A DNA stretch of 24,095 nucleotides from NCBI GenBank assembly GCA_036397975.1, contig DASWHW010000190.1:1-24095 (forward strand), in the 5' to 3' direction. Within the stretch, counting starts at the first letter, position 1. Each line of letters begins with the position of its first letter. The DNA comes from SZUA-287 sp036397975 (GTDB lineage: Bacteria > Bacteroidota > Ignavibacteria > UBA10030 > UBA6906). Of the stretch, positions 7,469 to 13,233 are shown in pieces. Made by a program: the position numbers and the translations under genes. The notes beneath the pieces were generated by a model that made no database searches, was not told where the DNA came from, and worked only from the letters and a program-made list of their open reading frames with translations.

Positions 7469-7493
7469 GATTTTTTTTGTGTTCCATGTTTTG

Positions 7494-7528
7494 AAACCCC
7501 TGGACTTCGTTCCGGGGTTTTTCTTTTC
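7494..7528 (+). terminator. Intrinsic terminator of pilin-like cassette 1
   Basis: AAACCCC and GGGGTTT pair across an inner GGA/TCC stem with one bulged T and a CTTCGT loop, followed by TTTTTCTTTTC. It lies directly downstream of gene C. Confidence 0.85.
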
Positions 7529-7537
7529 TATCTCTCC

Positions 7538-7566
7538 GTTACACTCCTACCATACACAGGTATTTT
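7538..7566 (+). promoter_or_regulatory. Weak candidate promoter for pilin-like cassette 2
   Basis: GTTACA (4/6 to TTGACA) and TATTTT (4/6) are 17 bp apart just after the cassette 1 terminator. The leader would be about 180 nt and would carry the palindrome at 7598-7613. No better candidate was found in this gap. Confidence 0.25.
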
Positions 7567-7597
7567 CTCTCCCGATTCTACAATGATACAAGTGTCG

Positions 7598-7613
7598 CGG
7601 TCAATTTTGACCG
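7598..7613. repeat. Perfect 16-bp palindrome CGGTCAATTTTGACCG
   Basis: Two 7-bp arms, CGGTCAA and TTGACCG, flank TT. It lies in the gap before cassette 2, about 140 bp upstream of its first gene. There is no T-run after it, so it looks more like a dimeric regulator's binding site than a terminator. Confidence 0.5.
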
Positions 7614-7754
7614 ATGACGTTTCCTCTCTAGTGAAAAAAAATAAGAACAAGCAAATCATTCACCAGGTGTTCAATGGCATTCATATTGCAGTTTCATAGA
7701 GTGCCCCAGCCCTGACAAGGGTCAGTAGATACATGATTCCACATTGGAGTTAGA

Positions 7755-8285
7755 ATGACAACAGGACAAACAATGCTCACGATCTTCGCAATGATGATGG
7801 TGACGACGATCCTCATGAATTACTATCGATTAATGGCGGCAACCGGGGATGACATCGCAAGCGCGCAAGACGGAATTCTCGCAACCACAATTGCCACATC
7901 TTATATGGAGTTGGCAAACGGGCTCGCTTTCGATGCCTATACCGATACTGGACACGTCGGTTCATCGCAGAAGAGTTTGCTAACCCTGGCCACTAATCTC
8001 GGAAGAGAGTCCTCATATGAGGATAGCGTTCACAAGTTTGACGACTATGATGATTTCAACGGGTTCTCTATCGAACGTGAGGCTGGCGGAACCGGTCGAC
8101 GATTCCGCACTCTATTTACCGTGTTCTATGTGCAGCCGAATAACGTCTCTGCCTACTCTGGCAATCGTGAATTCGTGAAGCGTATGGATCTCAAGATCTG
8201 GAGAACTTTTCCACGACCAGAAGCAAATTCGCGCTTGGACACACTAAAAGTTTCACAGGTTCGTGGCTATTACCACTTCGACTAG
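7755..8285 (+). CDS. Cassette 2 gene A: PilV-like minor-pilin-like membrane protein
   Basis: The 176-aa paralog of the gene at 4990 begins MTTGQTMLTIFAMMMVTTIL, keeping the GQTxL start and hydrophobic helix. Shared features are LATTIATSYMELANGLAFD after the helix, the acidic motif FDDYDDFNGF at about residues 95-104, SIEREAGG, the strand LFTVFYVQPNN, and the KRMDLKIWR...RGYYHFD ending. It is clearly homologous to cassette 1 gene A over its full length but differs at many positions, so this is an old duplication and not a recent copy or an assembly artefact. No prepilin-peptidase leader or Glu5 is present. GGAG lies upstream of the ATG, and gene B follows after 12 bp. Confidence 0.8.
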   Translation: MTTGQTMLTIFAMMMVTTILMNYYRLMAATGDDIASAQDGILATTIATSYMELANGLAFDAYTDTGHVGSSQKSLLTLATNLGRESSYEDSVHKFDDYDDFNGFSIEREAGGTGRRFRTLFTVFYVQPNNVSAYSGNREFVKRMDLKIWRTFPRPEANSRLDTLKVSQVRGYYHFD

Positions 8286-8297
8286 AGGAGATGCAGC

Positions 8298-8915
8298 ATG
8301 GCAGCAATGATGGATGTTATGATTTCGATGATCTTCGGGGGAATTCTCCTGTTCATCGTTGTCTCCGCAAATGATATTGCGGTGGAAAACCAGGCGGTCT
8401 ACAACGGAGATATGCTCGTTCAGGAGATGCTTACTGCTACCGTGCAATTGCTTGAGGGTGAGTTGCGGAATATGGGCTTCGGAGTTCCTGAAAACGTCCC
8501 TACCATTCTTACTGCAGATACATCAACAATCGTGTTTCTTACGGTTCTCAACCGGACCGCCACCGTGCCGGACACCGTGAGGTATTTCATCGGTGATACG
8601 ACAGACCTGAGCGGCACGCAGAACGAACGAGATCGATTGTTATATCGCAGGGTCAATTCTGAAAAGGTCCTTTCTGTAGGCACAGTCACGGTGTTTCATC
8701 TTGATTATATAACAAAATCAGGCGAAGACCTTGCTACTCCTGTCGATCCAGGTCGTTTGGCCGAGATTCATGTTGTTGATGTAACAATCGAAGTACAAAA
8801 TCCCCATGCTCCGTATAGAGACGCAAATACTGTAAAAGCCGGCCAGCGAAATGCTCTCTATTCAAGTTCTATGTGGCAACAGACTCGGCTGGCTTCACAA
8901 AATTCTCAACGATAA
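8298..8915 (+). CDS. Cassette 2 gene B: PilW-like minor-pilin-like membrane protein
   Basis: The 205-aa protein begins MAAMMDVMISMIFGGILLFI, then has LVQEMLTATVQLLEGELRN and MGFGVPE, almost the same as cassette 1 gene B. Also shared are the block NERDRLLYRRVNS (about residues 112-124), VFHLDYITKSG, VTIEVQNPHAPYR and the C-terminus MWQQTRLASQNSQR. One membrane helix anchors a beta-rich exported domain. A strong GAGGAGATGCAGC ribosome site upstream, placed right after the stop of gene A, sets the start at 8298. The gene sits second in cassette 2 and is most likely co-translated with its neighbours. The PilW-like assignment is the best supported of the three gene types. Confidence 0.85.
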   Translation: MAAMMDVMISMIFGGILLFIVVSANDIAVENQAVYNGDMLVQEMLTATVQLLEGELRNMGFGVPENVPTILTADTSTIVFLTVLNRTATVPDTVRYFIGDTTDLSGTQNERDRLLYRRVNSEKVLSVGTVTVFHLDYITKSGEDLATPVDPGRLAEIHVVDVTIEVQNPHAPYRDANTVKAGQRNALYSSSMWQQTRLASQNSQR

Positions 8916-8936
8916 GGTCATCAAAGGAGGCAACAC

Positions 8937-10220
8937 ATGGGTGGTAAAGCAGGTATCATCTTGGTCATAGGCTTTGCCTTTATTCTGGGATACATGTCCT
9001 TGAATCTAAGCACTTCCGCGACTAGTACGGTTCAAAACATGGCCCGGTACAACCAAACAACAGTTTCCCATAACATCGCTGTAGCTGGGGCGAATGTAGG
9101 TCTTGCACTATTGTACGCTGATACATCGTGGCGCGGGCCCATTTCTCAATCCGCTGGCGGCGCATTTCCGGGGGACTATACCGTCCAAGCTTCCAATTTT
9201 GCCGGCGATCAACTTCTTGTGCAAAGCATTTCTCGCTACCAGATTCCGGGTTATAGAACTTTTAGGGACACCGTAGAGGTTTACCTCAGTAGAAATAAGA
9301 AAAACAGTTTTACTCTCTATGCCTGGATGACAAACTTCGAGGGCAATGTTTTTTGGATCACTAAAGATACGGTTTGGGGAAGAGTTCATTCAAATGGAAA
9401 TTTACACGTGAATGGTAAGCCTGTTTTCATGGAAAAGGTGACGACGGCCAAGGGTTTTGATCCAAAACCGGGAAAGGGTGGGAACAACGCGATCTTCAAA
9501 CAGGGGTATGAAACAGGCGTGGCAACGATTGATTTCCCTTCGGATCTCAGTGAAATCATTACTGCTGCCGCGGCGGGTGGACGAAGTTACCTGTTACCAG
9601 ATGTGTGGGTTACATTGAGTCCTGGCACGTCGGCAAACAACGATGGCAAGGCATATGTGCGAGCAAGCAAAGCTGGCCCGATTATAGACTCAATTGCTCT
9701 CAATAATCCTCTGTTCAATGGGGTAATACTTGGTTCCGGGAACGTTCACGTCGAGGGAACAGTTGATGGAAAGCTCACCGTTACTTCGCTAAGTCAAGTG
9801 ACAATCGAGAACGACGTTCTTTATGAGAATGACCCCCGGTATACATCGAGTGATGACGTGCTAGGGCTTGTTTGTGAAACCAACGTCGTTGTCGCGGATA
9901 ATGCCGAGAATAATTCTAATTGTGTTGTGCAGGCTAGTGTGTTCACGAGAACAGGATCCTTTGGTGCGGAAAATTATAACACCAGGCCAGTTTCTGGAGA
10001 ACTTCACCTGCTGGGATCGATGGTTCAGGAACAGAGGGGCGCAGTGGGAACGTTTGCCGGATCTACGATCAAAAGTGGATTCTCGAAGAGATACAGATAC
10101 GACACCCGGCTTTCTGACCCGAATTTTCGACCGCCGTTTTATCCGGGATTCTATACTAAGACACTCGCAATCAAGAACTGGTGGGAGAGTTATCGGATAG
10201 AGGGATTGGGAAATTATTAG
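8937..10220 (+). CDS. Cassette 2 gene C: PilX-like protein with large beta-rich C-terminal region
   Basis: The 427-aa protein begins MGGKAGIILVIGFAFILGYM, followed by TTVSHNIAVAGANVGLALLY (41-60). The central signature WITKDTVWGRVHSNGNLHVN is followed by GKPVFMEKVTT. The strand ladder includes HVEGTVDGKLTVTS and DDVLGLVCETNVVVADNAEN. It ends with NFRPPFYPGFYTKTL and NWWESY. Similarity to cassette 1 gene C runs from end to end. The ladder suggests a beta-helix or beta-solenoid on a pilin-type stalk (inference from pattern only). A strong AAAGGAGG ribosome site precedes the ATG. A terminator follows about 20 bp after the stop. Confidence 0.83.
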   Translation: MGGKAGIILVIGFAFILGYMSLNLSTSATSTVQNMARYNQTTVSHNIAVAGANVGLALLYADTSWRGPISQSAGGAFPGDYTVQASNFAGDQLLVQSISRYQIPGYRTFRDTVEVYLSRNKKNSFTLYAWMTNFEGNVFWITKDTVWGRVHSNGNLHVNGKPVFMEKVTTAKGFDPKPGKGGNNAIFKQGYETGVATIDFPSDLSEIITAAAAGGRSYLLPDVWVTLSPGTSANNDGKAYVRASKAGPIIDSIALNNPLFNGVILGSGNVHVEGTVDGKLTVTSLSQVTIENDVLYENDPRYTSSDDVLGLVCETNVVVADNAENNSNCVVQASVFTRTGSFGAENYNTRPVSGELHLLGSMVQEQRGAVGTFAGSTIKSGFSKRYRYDTRLSDPNFRPPFYPGFYTKTLAIKNWWESYRIEGLGNY

Positions 10221-10241
10221 TTGCGGTGTCTGTTTCTCTTG

Positions 10242-10273
10242 AAAGCTCCGGGCAAAACCTGGAGCTTTTTTTT
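10242..10273 (+). terminator. Intrinsic terminator of pilin-like cassette 2
   Basis: AAAGCTCCGGG and CCTGGAGCTTT form an 11-bp stem with one G-T pair and a CAAAA loop, running into eight Ts (10266-10273). It lies 21 bp after gene C. Confidence 0.92.
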
Positions 10274-10461
10274 ATAGACCATGTACCTATCTCCGATCAT
10301 GGTCATGGTCACCGAGTTCACTCCAAGCATCGTGATTCATCGCACTGCAATTCCTACTCGATAGGACTATCTTCTTTGTAGAATTTCTATCGCTCCACAA
10401 TATTTTTTTCTCGAACAAACCCCCCGCTGTTTCCCCCCAACAGTGTTGTGTCAAGAAAAGT

Positions 10462-10480
10462 CCTGCACAGTCAGTGCGGG
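10462..10480 (+). promoter_or_regulatory. Leader hairpin upstream of pilin-like cassette 3
   Basis: CCTGCAC and GTGCGGG form a 7-bp stem (one G-T pair) with loop AGTCA, 59 bp before the first gene of cassette 3. No T-run follows. A second small hairpin with a C-rich loop (CTGTT/AACAG, 10427-10443) lies just upstream. They may be leader structures or operator half-sites. Confidence 0.35.
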
Positions 10481-10539
10481 TCGTGCTGAGGATTTCAAAC
10501 ACAATACACCTTACTCCCTAACTAGATAAAGGGTTCACT

Positions 10540-11109
10540 ATGAATCTTGGACAAATGATGCTTGTGTTGCTCGCGCTGATTCTGCTGGGCAACCTGGTAT
10601 TGAACTCGAATGGGACGATTATCGAGACCACCGATGTAATCAACACAAGTGAGATCGATATTGCTGCCGTCTCAATAGCAACATCGCTCGTCGAAGAAGC
10701 AACCGGAAAGCTTTTTGATGAAGCAATCACCCTTCCGGCATATACGGCACTCACGGATGTGACCCAACTGTCAACCACGCTTGCCAAAGACGGTGGTGAG
10801 AAATATCGTGATACCACTGCAGCATTCGAGGATTTTGATGACGTTGATGACTTTAACGGATTGTTTATCGTCTATAAAAGCGATCTTCCAAGTGACTCGG
10901 TGGCAACACCGGGAGCCGATTGGGAATTCAAAGTCAAGGATATTCGGGCCAAGTACTTTGTCCGTACAAAGGTTGTCTATGTCGAAGCGACAAATCTCGA
11001 TGGTGTTTCTAGTGTTCGCACATGGCACAAGAAACTCACGGTGACGGTGACAAGCCCAACATCAAAAGATACGCTCAATTTCCCCGCAATTATGAGTTAT
11101 TGGAACTAG
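10540..11109 (+). CDS. Cassette 3 gene A: diverged PilV-like minor-pilin-like membrane protein
   Basis: The 189-aa protein begins MNLGQMMLVLLALILLGNLV, keeping only the GQxxL start and hydrophobic helix of its paralogs. It retains VSIATSLVEEATGKLFDEA at the post-helix position and the acidic motif FDDVDDFNG (about residues 101-109). The C-terminal half is longer and largely different, with an insertion around SDSVATPGADWEFKVKD before the strand KTKVVYVEA-like segment (RTKVVYVEATN). Conservation of order and of the acidic motif despite strong divergence argues for a shared fold or binding role. AAGGG lies upstream of the ATG, and gene B follows after 27 bp. Confidence 0.8.
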   Translation: MNLGQMMLVLLALILLGNLVLNSNGTIIETTDVINTSEIDIAAVSIATSLVEEATGKLFDEAITLPAYTALTDVTQLSTTLAKDGGEKYRDTTAAFEDFDDVDDFNGLFIVYKSDLPSDSVATPGADWEFKVKDIRAKYFVRTKVVYVEATNLDGVSSVRTWHKKLTVTVTSPTSKDTLNFPAIMSYWN

Positions 11110-11136
11110 AATCCGAAGGATAGAAGGAGTACAGAT

Positions 11137-11724
11137 ATGTCAGTAATGCTTGATCTCATCGGTTCCACCATCATCGGCGCGTATGTTATCCTGATGGGCA
11201 TTCAGTTGAATACAAACATCATCGCCCACACAGATTCATCGAATGCCAACCTCAATGTTCAAGAGTCTCTGGTCAACGTCGTGAGAACCATCGAGTACGA
11301 TTTCAGAAAAATTGGTTACGGAGTCGTGGATCCGAAGATGTCAATTGAAATTTCCAGTCCCACCGCGATTCGATTTCAGGGGGATATCGATCGGGATGGT
11401 ACGATTGATAAGATTGCGTGGTTTATTGCCCCTTACAAGAACGGAACAGATACGGTGTTTGCACTTTTCCGTAGGGTGAACACGCAAACGCCGCTTGTCA
11501 TGAGTATCGGGGTCAAGGATTTTAATCTCCGCTATCTGCGAGAGAACGGTACGCCAGCAGATACGACGGCGAAGAGTCAAATATGGATTATCGAAACGAC
11601 TCTCAATGTTGAAAGTCCTTACGAAGTTGCCGATGATATTCTCGGTTACGACAAGATGAGTACAATCAAAGGATTCTGGCGGCAGACCCGCCTTGCTTCA
11701 CGAAACATCAAACGGCACGGATAA
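11137..11724 (+). CDS. Cassette 3 gene B: diverged PilW-like minor-pilin-like membrane protein
   Basis: The 195-aa protein begins MSVMLDLIGSTIIGAYVILM, then has NVQESLVNVVRTIEYDFRKI and GYGVVDP, the PilW-type helix and turn. RRVNTQTP (about residues 108-115), FNLRYLRENG and the C-terminal FWRQTRLASRNIKRHG are shared with the other two B proteins. An Asp-rich turn, DIDRDGTID (about 82-90), is present here and absent in the paralogs; it resembles a calcium-binding DxDxDG loop. An AAGGAG ribosome site sits ahead of the ATG. The gene is second in cassette 3. Confidence 0.85.
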   Translation: MSVMLDLIGSTIIGAYVILMGIQLNTNIIAHTDSSNANLNVQESLVNVVRTIEYDFRKIGYGVVDPKMSIEISSPTAIRFQGDIDRDGTIDKIAWFIAPYKNGTDTVFALFRRVNTQTPLVMSIGVKDFNLRYLRENGTPADTTAKSQIWIIETTLNVESPYEVADDILGYDKMSTIKGFWRQTRLASRNIKRHG

Positions 11725-11751
11725 CAATTTTCGTTTTAATGGAGGCTTTCA

Positions 11752-13083
11752 ATGGGTAAAGCAAGTATCATTTATGTAATCGGACTGGGGCTTCTCGTCG
11801 GTTATGCCCTTCTCAACATAAATTTTCGGGCGACAGAGACGGTGAGTAATTCGATGGACTATTACGGAAGATCGATGGCACACAACGTCGCCGTTGCAGG
11901 AGCAAACGTCGGAACGCATTACGTGTTGAGCGCCACGGCACCGTCTAATACCTTTACCGGCAATTTCTACGGCGGCACCTATAGTGTTACGATCGATAGC
12001 GTTAACCCCGCAGGCGATAAGAAAGTCATGGCAGTCTCCGAGGTGAGAGCTTTCACCAAAGATGGGCGCGGGCTCGTGCGAGATACCGTTATTGCGTCCT
12101 TGCGCTACACACCGTTTGCAAAATACGGGTATTTCTCCGGATCCGAGACAAACGGCTACATGAGTCCGACGAGCAACTCTACTTCGGGTGGCAATATGTG
12201 GAAGGTCACCGGCGACTCCATGTTTGGGTACGCACATACGAACGGAAGATGGAATCTCGGCGGACGCCCGTACTTCCATGATAAAATTACTGGTTTCAAT
12301 CCACCAAATTCGATGGTGTACGGAGGAGTGTACGATCCTATTTTCAATGCTGGAAGTGAATGGGGGATTACAGTCAATCGCCCCGCCGCAAATATGACAA
12401 ACTTGGAGGGCCTCGCCGCTTCAAGCGCGCCGAATGCATTATTTGACGGTGAGGATGTCTCGCTCGAATTTCTTTCAAGTGGCAATGTAAAAATCAAGAT
12501 CCCGGCCCTTACCGGTACCACGCGGAACGAAACAGTCACACTTAGCTCCCTCACTTCCAACGGAGTGATTGCAGTGAAGAACGCCGATGTTCGTGTGAAG
12601 GGAACATACAAAGGGAAGGCAACTATCGTCGCTCTCAAGGGAACTGCGGGGGGGGGAACAAAAGGAAATATCTGGATTGACGACAATCTAATGGCTGCAT
12701 CAAATCCAAACGGGAACCAGTCCTCGCCCGATATGCTTGGCCTCGTTTCGGAACGCATGACGTATGTTACGACGAAAGACCCCTCCACCGGCATATGGCT
12801 TCCGAGAACGTCGGCATCGTCGGTGAGCATTCAGGCAGCAGTTTATTGCCACGATGGAGTCTTTGCTGTACAGGAGTATGACAACGTTCCAGTGAGCGGT
12901 CGGCTTAATCTCTTCGGTGCATTGACAATGGCTGCTTCAACATCAACGGGGAAGATTAGCGGAGGATTGCTCGTGAATGGATTTCTCAAGAGTATCCGCC
13001 ACGATCCGCGCTTCCTGACGAGTGCACCGCCGAGCTTTCCTGTCTCTGACAAATACGAACTCGTTTCTTGGTGGGAAAACTAG
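11752..13083 (+). CDS. Cassette 3 gene C: diverged PilX-like protein with large beta-rich C-terminal region
   Basis: The 443-aa protein begins MGKASIIYVIGLGLLVGYAL, then SMAHNVAVAGANVGTHYVLS (41-60), a PilX/GspK-like helix. The signature block is MWKVTGDSMFGYAHTNGRWN (149-168) plus LGGRPYFHDKITGF. The strand ladder VRVKGTYKGKATIVALKG and the DMLGLVSE element are shared with the other C proteins. It ends at SWWEN, about a dozen residues shorter than the other two after the WWE motif. A GGAGG ribosome site sits upstream of the ATG. A run of eight Gs (near 12650) codes for a Gly-rich turn and is a spot prone to slippage. A terminator follows 22 bp after the stop. Confidence 0.83.
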   Translation: MGKASIIYVIGLGLLVGYALLNINFRATETVSNSMDYYGRSMAHNVAVAGANVGTHYVLSATAPSNTFTGNFYGGTYSVTIDSVNPAGDKKVMAVSEVRAFTKDGRGLVRDTVIASLRYTPFAKYGYFSGSETNGYMSPTSNSTSGGNMWKVTGDSMFGYAHTNGRWNLGGRPYFHDKITGFNPPNSMVYGGVYDPIFNAGSEWGITVNRPAANMTNLEGLAASSAPNALFDGEDVSLEFLSSGNVKIKIPALTGTTRNETVTLSSLTSNGVIAVKNADVRVKGTYKGKATIVALKGTAGGGTKGNIWIDDNLMAASNPNGNQSSPDMLGLVSERMTYVTTKDPSTGIWLPRTSASSVSIQAAVYCHDGVFAVQEYDNVPVSGRLNLFGALTMAASTSTGKISGGLLVNGFLKSIRHDPRFLTSAPPSFPVSDKYELVSWWEN

Positions 13084-13105
13084 CAATCAAATTTTAGCTG
13101 TGTGC

Positions 13106-13138
13106 AAAGGCCGGCTCATTGCCGGTCTTTTGTTTTCG
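13106..13138 (+). terminator. Intrinsic terminator of pilin-like cassette 3
   Basis: AAAGGCCGGC and GCCGGTCTTT form a 10-bp stem with one G-T pair and loop TCATT, followed by a T-rich tail (TTTTGTTTTC). It separates cassette 3 from mutS. Confidence 0.9.
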
Positions 13139-13233
13139 ATTGGTTGAGCCTACATCCATTCATTGATTTTCCTGCCGAATTTCGCTTACTTTCCCAGCAC
13201 GAATTAGAAATCACCTGTTATCACACTCTCCCA

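Noticed and set aside
11749..12279. 176-codon antisense frame opposite the start of cassette 3 gene C
   Set aside because: Rich in Arg, Cys and His, without any motif, and a mirror of the coding strand. Typical shadow frame.
12646..12656. Run of Gs in cassette 3 gene C as a phase-variation site
   Set aside because: The frame is open on both sides and a Gly-rich turn is a simple explanation. One G-tract without a known variant is not enough to claim phase variation.
12156..12830. 224-codon antisense frame within cassette 3 gene C
   Set aside because: It lies fully opposite a well-supported gene with a ribosome site and terminator. Its sequence has no recognisable domain and no own ribosome site.
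4990..13083. Triplication as an assembly artefact or recent mobile duplication
   Set aside because: The copies differ clearly at the DNA and protein levels, and no transposase, integrase or direct repeats flank them.
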